A DNA stretch of 64,000 bases from Apricaphanius iberus. Lineage: Eukaryota > Chordata > Actinopteri > Cyprinodontiformes > Aphaniidae. Made by a program: the position numbers and the translations under genes. The notes under the pieces are model-generated. The model saw nothing but the letters and a program-made list of their open reading frames with translations. It was not told the origin of the DNA and did no database searches. Shown here piece by piece: positions 47,401 to 59,279 of this stretch; position 1 is the stretch's first letter; each line of letters begins with the position of its first letter. The stretch lies in NCBI GenBank assembly GCA_028564705.1, contig JAPXFQ010002083.1, positions 1 to 64,000 on the forward strand, in the 5' to 3' direction.

Positions 47401-50400
47401 AGAGAAATTACCTCACACTTTATTCCATGTGCTTTGGCATGGAGCACAGACAGTAAGGGCTTCATTGTGGTGAGCTGATTGTACTCAGGGCAGGTTTCAG
47501 ATATTCTTGTCATGTATGGCCAGTATTTACAGACAACATCCATACAAAAGAAAACTGGCGAGTTCATGGCTGCCACCTCCTTCTGTAGAAACACGGGGTA
47601 GGCAAATATTTCCCCCCTGTAGGGTTGCATTACAACATTAGAGCATACCAACAATACAAAAATAAGAGGCCAATTGTCATTGAATTTGTGACTGTATAAG
47701 ATTATGTGCAGTAACAGTGACAGTTTTTGTACCAGATGTGGGTTGATGTATATGTACCAGAACACAGGTCACTGATGTGCAGTGAACCGAAACACATTGA
47801 GAAAAATTGAAATAGATGGATCTGTAGGGATAATACTAAAAACATACCTGTACATATTCAGCGCACGGAGAATAATGCCATGGCGGCAAACAGCTACTTC
47901 TAGACCCTGACAGAAATTGCATTTTGTAATTTAACCCTATTCAGACATGCCTAAATAAAAACAAATATTCTGGACACCAGAAGTTTGACAACACAATCAT
48001 ATAGAAACTTTAAAAAAAATACAAACATGCGTATTTGTCAGTGTAATACAGATTCAATCTCATAACTTTTTCAGGTCTTTCTGATGAGATGCACAACCAC
48101 ACAATCTGACAATAAAAAAACTCTAAAACTCATACCTGCTCATCAAGGCTGGAGCTATTCCTCTTACTTGAGGTCTCTTTGGCTGCTTTCAGCTGAGATC
48201 TGCCACAGACCCCTTTTCCTGGTACCTACCATCAAGACAAAGTGACCACGCTCATATACAAATGTTGCATTCATCTGTGCTTTTTTACATGTAATTCCCA
48301 GTATGTAGTAGTATATGTAAATCCTTACGTGCTTGGCCCTCGTTTGAATGTCCTCCACAAATGCTGTTACCTCATCATCTCGACAGAGAAGCACACCTTC
48401 AAAGTAACCCCTTTCCTCAGAGCTAGCGAACATGCATTCCAAAATGAATTGGTAAGTCAACCATGAACAGTTGGAATTTCATTTTTGGTGAGTATGCAGA
48501 TTTACAGAAACAGATAACAGAAACACAAATACAAACTTACTGTGCATCCTTTCTGAACCGGTACAGCTTCCGATTTCCATCCACAGACACAGCCAACATG
48601 TGTGGAGTACAGGCTGGACAGGTAAATGGCTCCTCCAAACACAACTTGTCCACCATATTGGAGACAATCACCCACTCCATGAAGCTCTTGTGGAAAGTGT
48701 CAGAGCACACTTTCCCAGTCTGTTGAAAGATTTGTTAAGCCATAATATATACTTTAGACAGTAATACTTAAATGCAGCATTGAAAGTGATGGAACATATG
48801 TACATTTACATCAACACACCCTGCCACACTCTCTTGTTTGAGCTTCCAGCATCCTTATGAAGGCCAGACGAGAGTTACCTGGAGCTGCCAACTTCATTTC
48901 TTTGAATGCACGAAAAACTGCCATATCGAAGAGTGTGCAGAAATTAATAGAGGCAGGCCAGTAACCACTCATCTGAACATCATGTAATCCTGGTGTCCAG
49001 CTCGCACCACAGCCTCCACAGTGCAGCTCTGGGAGGGACAGATCATACCGTCCTGGTGAAAACATAACAATTCATGTTATTGATGACTAAATCCACAGAG
49101 ACAAGACATGGTGGTATAAAGCTTGTGCCGTGGGGTTACCTCGCATGTTGACAAACACCACAGGCCGTCCAGAGATGACAGTGACCCTCTCTGCAGGACA
49201 ATCACAAATTTCCTCTGGCAGTTCCATTGGTAATATTCTAACTGAAAAAGAAAAATGATTCGTTACGCACCAAAACCTGTAGAAATTATTTTATCTTAAA
49301 AAAGAAAGAACTCACAAGTTCAGGTGTTTCTTATTTTGCTCATTTTCAACATTGTGGAATATTAATTAAGACATCAAAGTTACTGAAAAACCCATACAGA
49401 AGTTATAGTTAGGAAAATTGATCTTAAACTCTCAACCATTTTCCTTTGCTTACTGTAAGCATGATCTTAACCAGCTTCATGACATTGTAACAAAGTTGGT
49501 TTTCTAACAGCCCTGAAGGATAGATACTCCTGCAAGACAGTCATTTAAAATAAAGGTGGCTAGTTGAATAAATTAAGATTTGCTCTGTTGCATTTTTCCC
49601 ACTTAATACATTATTTGATTATATAAATTATTCTACAAAGGAGAAAATGAAAAACAAAAAGCAAAACTTTGGAAAATTGGAAGTGAATAAAATTTCACTG
49701 CAACACACAATGAATGCATATACAGACACAAAGTATATATGTTCTACCGCATGTTTGATGTGAATAATGCCCCTTTGCATCACTTATCACCACAACTGTT
49801 GGGGGGAGAGGCATGTGGAAGCCGTTGATCCGGGACGTCCGATTGTGTAGTGAGTTGGACTTGTGATACATGACATCACAATCACTACAGAGGTATTGTG
49901 TGGGCATACATTCAGCACATCTAATTGTAGCTTCTGTCTTTTGGCATCTCTGACAGAGCCGTGGTTTCAGGTAGTTTTCTCTCAGCATACTGTCAAGGAG
50001 CTGAGGTCTGGCTTCCTTCCACCTCTCAGAAGAGGCACTGTTCCTCAGTTTCCAGTCACTGGCTGCTGTTTGAGAGCTGCAGTCAGGGGTGGGATCAGCA
50101 ACACTAGTCTCACTGAGCAGGCCCGTCAGCTCTTTAAGGACACTGTCTGATACAGAGAAAAAAAAGCATTGATAAAGCAAAATCAGACCTGAGCAGTCAT
50201 CCAAAATACTATCAAAATTACAATTTAAGTCAATGAAATAAAATCCCAGGGGGCTAGAGTATTCTCTAAAGGTGAAGTATGAGGCATGCCACCACTGTCC
50301 AGCTACCACTGTGGTGCTACTAATAGGTTCCAACATATATATCAGATTCTAAAGAAAAAAAGGTCCTGGATTAGTAGATCCTCGCAAAAATGTTTTTCAA

Positions 50401-51745
50401 TAAAAAGTTGAATGTCGAAAAATTATCATTCTGACAATTGAAGCTAAATATGCTTTAAGGTATTTGGATTATAAATGGTAAAGACGAAGTGTGCTGCCTA
50501 TACATGCACAAATGGAATCCCTACTGCACCATTTATAACAGTCATTCTATCAGAAAGCATTTAACAATAACCTATGCCAACAAGCTACTCTAGCCATAAT
50601 GTTTATGATTTTTGCAAAAAGAATCACTATTCTACAATGCTAAAAACAACTATTAACTATCCCCATTTTGCTGTTTATAAAACAATATGTGGGCATCATC
50701 TATTAGTACAATTGAGTATTTCAACACATATTATGGCCAGATTGTGCCAAAGTTCATGAGAATCTATGAGAGCCAAGTTGGAAAACTACTTTTCACTTAC
50801 CTAATCTTGCCTCTTGCTCATCAGGCATTTCTACTGAGGGTTCCTCTGGAGCACTGGGTATGACTGATCTGGATTGTTTCACTGTAAAAACAAAGTTCAA
50901 TGTTTAAGTATATCAACAGTACAGGGAAGTGTCAATAAAAATCTCATGTTGATTCATTAAAAGTGTGTGTGCACTATTACACATTTTCAACCCTGTCTGC
51001 AAATTGCAGTGGACTCTCACTACCTTCTTTAGTCCCAATTAGACTCCCCCATTTCCATACGGGGGAGAAGCCTTCAACAGTCCGATGAAGCAAGAAACAC
51101 TTTGCACATTATTGAAACTCAGACATAAGAAACTAACCATGCGAGTTTGATGGAGTCGACTTGATAGTTTGGGCAATGATATTGCCATTATCATCTCGTT
51201 GTCTCCAACGAAATGGATTAGGTCTTGATGTCCTCCTTTTTTTCTTTGTTCCCTAAAAATAACAACACAATCCAAACAATGACTACTGACTACTACAGAA
51301 GCATTTTAGTTATATATATATGCTCTTTCCAGGGCCACTATTGTCAATTTTAGGCAGAGGGCAGATCAAACTCGCCAAAAATGCCAAAAATACCCAATTG
51401 AGTACTCTATTTTTGCGTTCAGCACCATATTATTTTTGTAAACAATGTTAGAAAATGATATCCATAACAGTTAAAGGTTATTTCACAGTGTGTCTTGGTT
51501 ATATCACAATTGGTTCAACTGCTGTTGTTCATTTGAAGTTATCAGCACCGTCTGTGGCTGCATGCTTTGGACATTCTTATAACAAAACCAGACAAATTTC
51601 AAAATCAAGCGTAAACATGTCCATGATTCTCACAAAAAAAGAGGAAAAGATAAAGACATCACATTACCATTGCTGACTTAAGTTGTCCTGCCAGGGTATG
51701 TGCTTCTATGAGAAGGTCATTGAGTTGTGCTGTTTCTGAAGCCAT
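44412..51745 (-). CDS. KDZ (Zisupton-like) transposase protein, 18 coding exons, 900 residues
   Basis: Coding exons, 5' to 3': 51745-51668, 51252-51138, 50881-50801, 50146-49748, 49241-49140, 49052-48820, 48719-48541, 48422-48329, 48225-48136, 47906-47848, 47616-47412, 47277-47160, 47021-46930, 46847-46730, 45820-45716, 45609-45439, 45317-45156, 44713-44412. All junctions are GT/AG, phases agree, and the total is 2,703 bases with one terminal stop. Residues 156-192 form a B-box-like C/H cluster (CQRC, CAEC, CSDC, H, H). Cys pairs follow near 270 (LHCGGCG) and 370 (CPAC). Candidate catalytic residues are D383 (VSVDGNRK), D503 (CMDVVCKYWPY) and a Glu at 562-565 (LGEEVEMVN). A coiled-coil exon lies near 616-655, and the tail is acidic (SSSDEDDDMDM). 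The gene starts after a 5' UTR acceptor at 51,751. Known KDZ proteins share this order. It may be an active transposon or a host gene derived from one. Confidence 0.85.
44777..45120. mobile_element. MITE in last intron of the KDZ gene
   Basis: The left end, AAAGCAGAATCTGTAAGATTT, is the inverted match of the right end, ATCTCACAGATTCTGCCTTT. Non-coding, about 344 bp. It lies wholly between splice sites at 44,714 and 45,155 and leaves them intact. Confidence 0.7.
45847..46658. mobile_element. Non-autonomous DNA transposon in a KDZ-gene intron
   Basis: The terminal inverted repeats are TAAAGTCACACTCCGATCATG and, read inward from the right, TAAAGACCCACTCCGATGGA. The octamer AACGTTTT flanks both ends (45,839-45,846 and 46,659-46,666), indicating a hAT-like 8-bp target duplication. 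A TTAA reading is also possible but explains the flanks less well. The 812-bp interior is non-coding. It occupies most of the 909-bp intron between exons 14 and 15 without touching the splice sites. Confidence 0.8.
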
Positions 51746-51759
51746 AGTGCCTAAACAAC

Positions 51760-54650
51760 CAAAATAAAAGATGACCTCCCCAAGTAGGTAGTTGCTCCAA
51801 CAGGTAAGTTGACATTCTAATCAATGCAGTTGGAATAATTAATGAAATGTACAAGGGGGTTAAGTGTGTGTGTATACATATCACACATGCCACCATATGA
51901 AATAATAATGGTTTAAGGTTGTACATAATTTAGATTACACAGTCTACAAACACAGCCATGACTATACATACACATATACATACACGTCTCCCTGAATCCA
52001 ACCCAGAGGGGTGATGCTAGCATGTTTAATACAATTTTCTTGTGATAATGGGATCATTTATTTAACTATTGCTAGAAATTTTTTTTGTTTTCTTGAAATA
52101 ACAGATTATTCAGATGCTTGGTTCTGAGGGGGCTGAATCTGTTCCTGGACCATCACAGAATTACCACGGGTTACAAACATGCAATCAAACTCGTATCACT
52201 CCTGGCGAAAATTTATAGTTAAATCAGCCTAACATGCACATTTTTGCACTGTGGGAGGAAGCTTGTAAAGAACCTTCACATTGATGAAGAGCATACAAAC
52301 TCCACACAGGTTGACCCCAGAAACCTACTTCTTGTTAATGTAGGAATCGTACAAATAAAAAATGTGCATTGGCGAAATATTAGTATTATCGTTATTATAC
52401 ATATATTGTCTTTTATTGAGTGTGTTTGGTCTGCTGTGAGCAGCGCTGGTTTCCAGTCTAACTGTTGCTGGGATCAATGAGCTGCAATAGCTCCTTCATG
52501 CTCCCGATGCAGCAGTCTCTGAATGAGCTCTGCAGGGCTGTCTGTGTTTGGGTGGGGTGTCAGCGTAATGAGATCTTAACCAATTATGTTCTTGTCTCCC
52601 GCCACCTCAATTGGTGGGTCCAAGAGACATTCCACTACAGAGCTGTTCTGCACTGGGATGTCTCAGTGAAATCAAGCTAGCAACAGATGCAAGCTGATGT
52701 CAGATGGAGGAACATCGATCACTGATCATATATCCGGATTTTACTTCTATCAAGTCTGACAAAGGCGGTAATTGCAACGTATCTGATATATTTTTATCAA
52801 CGAAATGACACGAAAAGTAGCTGGAAATCATATGTAACACATACTTCATACAAATAAGTTAGAAACCTTCACACGAAAAGTAAAGTTACTTACCAAATAA
52901 GTTATTTTCCACGAAAGTAGAAAGTAAAGTTACTTAAATACGTTGTTTTGTTTAATAGTCTTTTTTCTCTCTCTCTTATTTATTTATCTAAGGTATATAT
53001 TTTATATTTTTTTTGTTTTGTGTGTCATTTGATGCATTTGCTTGTGTAACATGCATTACTTAAATAAAGTTCTTTGAAAAAAAAAAAAAAAAAAACCTTG
53101 AGACTCAAGAGCGGGAGATGGTTACATCAGGCTGGAAGACTACAGAGTTGGACTCTAGACAGACTGGATGATCGCTGGTTAGATCAGTACTGGTGTGAGG
53201 AACATGGACGTCTGATGTGAGGTGAGTCAAAAGCCTTTTATTTTTTTTTTTAGGGGATCTGAATTTTCATGATGACTTTGTGACTGCTTTTTGCTGGATG
53301 TGTTGTTAAGATAAGCCCTCTCCCTCCTCCGATGGTAATGGAAATAACACAATATCAGGCCGTATTGATCCGACCCATTTGGGTCTTATTATATTGATCT
53401 GTTTTCTCTACTCGAGATGTTTCTGCATCTAAAGGGATCGTTGTTGAAAAACGGGGTAAAAGTCTCTCAACCACGGTCTTCTGGCTGAAACTGGCAGCAG
53501 CCTACGTTAGCTTCAGTTAGCTCCCAACTAGCTTCTGACTAGCTTGTAGCTACGTCGGCTCGGAGTGTTAACCCTCCGCCCCCAGCCTCAAAGCGCCACT
53601 CTCAGCTCTACCTCTTTGCCCATTTTTGGAGTTTCTGAGAGTGACGAGGCGAGTGACGTGAACAACATGGCGGTGATGGGAACCTCCCAACTGGCCTCAT
53701 TTTTGTTATTCAGAAACCTATGGGGGACGTGCCGGAAGGTTAGTCCATTGTTTTATACAGTCTATGGTTATATCTAGTGTCTTTATAAAAGAACCAAATA
53801 AATAATTACATTTGTGAATAAGAAGACATAATGAACGTAATAAAAGAAAAAGTTACAGTGTCCTTTAAAAAAAGTGATATTTGTATTGACGTTTTAATAA
53901 TTATTTTCAATAATTATTTCTATTTTTAATGAAACATGACATAAATAGCTATTTTGCCTAATAATGCAAGGTAGCAGCTCTGTCTCATTCCAATGTCAGC
54001 CCATTCTCTGTCGCTCATCGCTCCTCTCAAGCAGCGAGACCGCTGTCACCGTAAAGTACCAAATAAAAGCGCACTACAAATGTAGGTGTGGCTCACTTGA
54101 TTATGGACAAACGAAATACAGTTGGCTTGACCGCAGTTTTTAACTGGTGGGGACAAAACTATAATTAATAAGTAATGCCGGGGAAATGTCCACGGTTTTA
54201 AAAACGGTTATGTTCACAGCCTACTTTCCTACAGGCACCCCAGAAAATAGCCGCGTGATAAAACACAAACTGATGACTTAACAGGTGTTGTGCCATAAAG
54301 TGATCGTCTGCCAAAATCTGATCAGGCGCCGCAGGAGCGCGCATGGCTTAGGTTTCTGCATTTCTCGACTTACCTCACAAAGATCGCGTCTTAAAATTAG
54401 GCAAATCAAACATTATCGACATCGAAATATTACAAATATCCCCGTGAAGTACTTTAGCAGATGTTTGTCTTCGTTTAATATCTTTTATTTTCTCCAGAAA
54501 TGTGACGTTTTTTATGTTTCAGAAGTTGTTTGAAACGTATCATAAAGGACCACATGCCAGAATGTAACTGAAAGATGGTTTGTAGTACAGATATGCTCTC
54601 TGTAAGATATTGATATTAATTTAAAATTAACATAACATAATGCTGCTGCA
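51760..54650. other. Upstream of KDZ gene: repeats, one poly(A)-ended insertion
   Basis: No coding exon supported. At 52,240-52,320 'tgggaggaagc' and 'gcatacaaactccacacagg' form a degenerate version of a motif dispersed widely in vertebrate genomes. At 53,063-53,096 AATAAAGTTCTTTG is followed by about 20 A, the signature of a retrotransposed 3' end. Its body upstream is not recognised. The stretch 53,270-53,770 ends in TTATACAGTCTATGG, a fish MITE-like terminus. Confidence 0.45.
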
Positions 54651-54669
54651 TTGAATGTAAAATGAAATA

Positions 54670-54890
54670 ATAGAGTAGTTGGCGATTCCAGCTTCCTCCA
54701 GTCACATGTCGATGTGCCCTTGGGCAAGGCACTTAACCCCAAAAATTCTACATCGTCCCACTGAGCCATGTTGGCTATCGGTGTATGAATGTGAGTGTGA
54801 ACAGGTGAATGTGGCTTCAATGTAAAGCATTTTGTGTGGTCAGTATGACTAGAAAAGCGCTATGTAAGCTCAGTCCATTCTGCAAATATT
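54670..54890 (+). repeat. High-copy teleost dispersed repeat
   Basis: The sequence passes through CACATGTCGATGTGCCCTTG, GGCAAGGCACTTAACCCC, a block of GAATGTGAGTGTGAACAGG and ends near GAAAAGCGCTATGTAAGC then CAGTCCATT. I recognise this order as a very common interspersed repeat of fish intergenic DNA, but will not assign a class. Confidence 0.7.
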
Positions 54891-55109
54891 TTTATGACAT
54901 CGGTTACAAAGTGTTATTAACATTGTTTTGTTTAGTTGGACATGAAACTACAGCCAATAGTTTATTGCTTTTTGTTGTTGACGGTACTACATGAGCTCTC
55001 CACCGTATTTTCCTTGAAAAAGTCTGATCAAACTTAAAAAGCTTCTATGTCTTTACAAAAACAGTGTCCCTACTATCTAAACACTTTATTTTACTTAAAG
55101 GTGACAAGA

Positions 55110-55878
55110 TGAAAGCATGAATACTACCCATCATAGCATACTGTCCCTTTTCCATCATCATAGATACCCTCAAAAGGCAAAGAATAACAATTTTATTCAC
55201 CGAAAATGGATTATAGCATCCTGGTTACATGTGAAGTTTTGTGGTCCTCTGGTGATTTACCTATCCGCTGAGAGGTTATGATGGTTCCTGTAGATTTGTA
55301 TGACGCGCTGGGTGCTTAAACAGATGCACTGGATCCAGTATGCGTTTTATGGTTTAAAACGACATGCGGCTATCACAGCAGTACAGTAGTTATATGAAGA
55401 AGGCAGGGATATTCCATCAAGTGAATACTTGACAGAACATAAACCAGGATAAAGGAATTGCGGTCAGCAAAAATGACGGCTACCCATGACTGCCTCTCTC
55501 CTCAGCTCCTCTGCACAGGTGAGTGCGCACCTTTGAAACGTCTGTACACGCCCCTCCAAGCACACATGCCCACACACACAAGGAGGTGGCAGACACACAC
55601 ACAGTGCTCACCCAACTAGGTGTCTTCTATATGAAGCGTTAAATATGTCTCACAATGACATTATTCATTATCTGTTGATTAAATTGTAATCATCACAGCA
55701 TTCTGGTCCTTTTCCATCATCATAGATAACATAAAAAAATAAATAAAATAAAAATCAATTTTACTTGCCAAAAATGGCATTCTGGTTTCATATGAAGGGT
55801 TAAATATTTATTTATTATTTATTACATGTTTATGGTACACACACACACAGTGCTCACCCAACTAGGTGTCTTCTATAC
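55110..55878 (-). mobile_element. 3' LTR of BEL/Pao element (approximate)
   Basis: On the minus strand a purine-rich tract (ACTGGGGGCTGG) is followed by TGTATAGAAGACACC, the expected polypurine tract and LTR start. The LTR contains an internal direct duplication: TATAGAAGACACCTAGTTGG with its (TG)n tail occurs at about 55,840-55,877 and again at about 55,594-55,631. A second pair of related blocks (ATCTATGATGATGGAAAAGG) lies at about 55,150 and 55,715. AATAAA occurs near 55,191. The far end is not certain because the partner LTR is outside the window. Confidence 0.6.
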
Positions 55879-56052
55879 ACCAGCCCCCAGTTATTGACTC
55901 CTACAATAATTAATCAAACAAAAAAAATAGAAGACATGAATATCATATTAATAACAAACAATGTAAATATCACGTGACTGTTAAAGTCCATAAAAAACAC
56001 ATCTTCTTGTGACTTTTCAATCTGCAATGTCCTCATGCAGTTTCTGCCTCAA

Positions 56053-56945
56053 TCAACAGACAAACTTTGGAAATAGGCTGGTCCACTTGATGCCCTTCTG
56101 CAGCAGCATGTCGTTAAGCTGTGTCTGATTCCATTGTTCAATAGCCACCTTTAGCTTCCGTTCTGCTCCAACAAAGTTTGTTCCGTTATCATAGCGTATT
56201 TCCCGGACCTGTCCCCTTCTGGCTATAAAGCGTCTGAGAGCATTAACAAAGGCATCAGTGTCCAACGATGGCGCCACCTCAATATGAACAGCCCTTAAAG
56301 CAAGGCAAGTTAACAGAACGCCATTCTTTTTACAACACTCCTCCTGCTTTTCACCTCAAATGGGCCAAAGTAATCCACTCCAACACAGGTAAATGGCGGC
56401 TGGTCTGGATGGATTCTATCCTTAGGCAAATCTGCCATTTGCTGACAAACGAGGGAAATATTTTGTCTTCTGCAAATAATGCATTTTGATAGAATCCCCT
56501 TTATTGCAGTAGTTGCTCCAGTAATCCAATATTTCTCACAGAGTCTGGATAACATATGATTTCTACAACTATGGCCAACTTCCTGGTGAATATGTTGGAG
56601 TAGTAGGGTGGAGATGTGAAGCTCCTTTGCCAGAATAACTGGATGTTTTGACTCTGCTGGCATAGATGATCTACTGAGCCTAGCACCAACTCGCAGGATT
56701 CCATCTTTCAGTGTTGGACATAATGTATACAGACGACTGGATTTATTTACATTCTCCCCTCTCTCCAGACTCTTGATCTCCTCTGCAAAGCATTTATTCT
56801 GACACAACTGTATTATTGCAAGCTCCGCCTCATTAAGATCTTCCACAGTGAGGTGGCTTGGCTCGTACTGTGTCTTCAATGCGCTTAACGACTCCTCAAA
56901 ATGTTTCTGTTCTCCCAAATTTTTGTTGCTCGGTACAGAGCTCAT
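56053..56945 (-). pseudogene. BEL/Pao integrase region, internally deleted
   Basis: The zinc-binding HHCC part is present (IHQEVGHSCRNHM, KCIICRRQ), then the first catalytic Asp (CVGVDYFGPFEV). After a break near 56,310 the second Asp motif follows (YDNGTNFVGAERKLK). Translation then passes abruptly from KGIKW, near 56,085, into what looks like the extreme C-terminal residues of pol (KVCLLIEAE in a shifted frame) and a stop. The segment with the third catalytic residue and the C-terminal DNA-binding part is deleted. Confidence 0.85.
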
Positions 56946-57355
56946 CTACAGCTCCTTTTTTTTCTTATAGCAGGACAACAACCATTGTTTGTACCTCAGC
57001 ATCCATGCTACAGACTTCCTTAAACGGGTCCAAGAGTTATTAAAAATAATTAACCAGATAAATTGTTGGATCTTCTTCTGTTCTTATGGCATTAACTGCA
57101 ATGGTGCTCTTTACTTCAGGGTCCTTATGCATGAGATGCTCACCTGCCTCAGGATTCACAGGCCACTCACTGTCAGGCTGACGTAAAACGTGAGGTCCTA
57201 ACACCCAGACAGGGTGTTTTAGAAACTTCTCCACCTTGACCCCTAGGGAAGCAGCGTCAGCAGGATTAGAGCCTGTATCCACGTATCTCCAGTTTTAAGA
57301 TCTCCGTCACTCTGTTCACCAAAAACACTTTGAATCATGCCGTTTTTTTTGTGCT

Positions 57356-57992
57356 TTAGAAGCACTGTCTGTCCAGAAAACAGTATCCTGGAAGTTGATA
57401 TGAAGTTCCTTTCGCCACAGAGCGTTGATACGCCATCGTAGCTGCCACAAGCTCCATTCTAGGAATGGTGACTGCCTTCAATGGGGCCACACGTGCCTTC
57501 CTTATTATAAAGGCAATGTGTTTCTGATGGTGCTCATTTTGAAGCAGCAGGTACATCAATGATCTGTAACCATCTTGGCTTGCATCACAAAAGTGGTGTA
57601 ATAGTGCTGTTATTGCATCTCCAAAATCCACAGGTTTTACGCATCCGTCGATCTTAAAGTTGTCCAACAGATGGAGGTCTTGCATCCAGTTCTTCCACTC
57701 TTTGGAGACTGCTTCTGGTATAGGCTCATCTCAACCAACTGCTCCTCTACAAAGGTCCCTCAAAATTAAATTTGCAACCAGAATGACAGGACTCAGCATT
57801 CATAAGGGATCTTAAATGGAGCTCACAGCTGAGAGGATTCTTCCGCGAGTAAGTGGCCTGTCATGTAGCACAACCTTAAATTTGAACATGTCAGACTGAA
57901 TGCACCATTGCACACCCAACACCCTCTCAACTGGCAAGAATAGCTGCTCAAAATCCAGCTTCATCACTCCTTTAGTTCTGTTTATCTCTGGA
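57356..57992 (-). pseudogene. BEL/Pao RT C-terminus and RNase H region
   Basis: The minus-strand frame holds HHFCDASQDGYRSLMYLL and VAPLKAVTIPRMELVAA, the two best-conserved RNase H blocks of BEL/Pao pol, with the first catalytic Asp in CDAS. Upstream (57,700-57,992) are connection-domain pieces such as LPVERVLGVQWC in broken frames. This segment was contiguous with the reverse transcriptase before the LINE insertion. Confidence 0.85.
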
Positions 57993-58007
57993 ATGCTCTC
58001 AAGAATT

Positions 58008-58572
58008 GTTCCTCCTGAATCCGAGGTTCGACTATCCGTTGGACCCTCCTCTCCAGAACCGCCGAATAGACCTTACCAGGGAGGCTCAGAAGTGTGATTC
58101 CCCTATAATTGGAACACACTCTGTGGTCCCCCTTTTTAAAGAGGGGGACAACCACCCCGGTCTGCCAATCCAAGGGAACTGCCCCCGATGTCCACGCAAT
58201 ATTGCAGAACCGCGTCAACCAACACAGCCCTACAACATCCAGAGCCTTGAGGAACTCCGGCCGAATCTCATCCACCCCCTGGGCCTTGCCACTAAGGAGC
58301 TTTTTAACAACCTCGGTGACTTCAACACCAGAGATTGGAGAGCCCGTCCCAGAGTCCCCAATCTCTGCTTCCAAACAGGAAGGCGTGTTGGTGGGATTGA
58401 GGACGTCTTCGAAGTATTCCATCCACCGACCCAAAACGTCCCGTGTTGAGGTCAGCAGCACACCATCGCCACTGTAAACAGTGTTGGTGCCAGACCGCTT
58501 CCCCCCCCTGAGACGCCGGATGGTGCCGGAAGCGGTCTGCCAACAACCGTTTTCGTCCTGGCCGTTGAACAC
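58008..58572 (-). pseudogene. Rex3-like reverse transcriptase, inverted 5' segment
   Basis: The minus-strand frame covers the region before and into the fingers: GRWMEYFEDVLNPTN, KAQGVDEIRPEFLKA, DWQTGVVVPLFKKGDH, SNYRGITLLSLPGKVYSAVL and RRVQRIVEPRIQEEQ, where it meets host DNA. The frame starts inside the element, so 5' sequence is missing. In an intact element these residues precede the plus-strand segment, after a short gap of about nine codons lost at the junction. Confidence 0.9.
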
Positions 58573-59279
58573 TGGACCAGCTCTACACCCTCGACAGGGT
58601 CCTGGAGGGTGCGTGGGTGTTCGCCCAACCGGTCTACATGTGCTTTGTGGACTTGGAGAAGGCGTTCAACCGTGTCCCTCGGGCTGTCCTGTGGGAGGTA
58701 CTCCGGGAGTATGGGGTACCAGGCCCTTTGATACGGGCTGTTAGGTCCCTGTATGAACGGTGTCAGAGTCTGGTTTGCATTGCCGGCAGTAAGTCGGACT
58801 CATTTCCAGTGAGAGTTGGACTCCGCCAAGGTTGCCCTTCGTCACCGGTCCTGTTCATAACATTTATGGACAGGATTTCTAGGCGCAGCCACGGCGTGGA
58901 GGGGATGCGTTTTGGTGACCTCAGGATCGGGTCTCTGCTTTTTGCAGATGATGTGGTCTTGTTGGCTTCATCTGAACGTGATCTACAGCTCTCGTTGGAA
59001 CGGTTTGCAGCCGAGTGTGAAGTGGCTGGGATGGGGATCAGCACCTCCAAATCCAAGACCATGGTCTTGAGCCGGAAAAGGGTAGAGTGCCTTCTCCGGG
59101 TCGGGGGTGAGGTCCTTCCTAAAGTGGAGGAGTTTAGGTATTTTGGGGTCTTGTTCACGAATGAGGGAAAAATGGAGCAGGAGATCGATGGACAGATTGG
59201 TAAGGCGTCTGCAGTTATGCGGGCGCTGTACCGGTCTGTCGTGGTGAAGAGAGAGCTGAGCCGAAAGGCAAAGCTCTAA
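58566..59279 (+). pseudogene. Rex3-like reverse transcriptase, 3' segment
   Basis: The plus-strand frame starts in the palm: LDQLYTL, MCFVDLEKAFNRVPRAVLW with the first catalytic Asp, LRQGCPSSPVLFITF, and LLFADDVVLLASS with the catalytic FADD motif. These motifs are intact. A stop at 59,277 interrupts just after SRKAKL. The remaining C-terminal part reads on, in part in another frame, from 59,331 (TRSRIQAAEMSFLRRVAGLS, then HLGIPPEELAQVAREKEVW) to the tail. With its 5' part inverted it is inactive. Confidence 0.9.

Noticed and set aside
49863..50150. 95-codon plus-strand frame
   Set aside because: It is antisense to the exon encoding the B-box-like cysteine cluster of the KDZ protein.
58006..58477. 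Plus-strand frames of 120-147 codons
   Set aside because: They are antisense of the inverted Rex3-like LINE segment, whose minus-strand frame has clear polymerase motifs.
58763..59158. 131-codon minus-strand frame
   Set aside because: It is antisense of the plus-strand LINE polymerase segment carrying the FADD motif.
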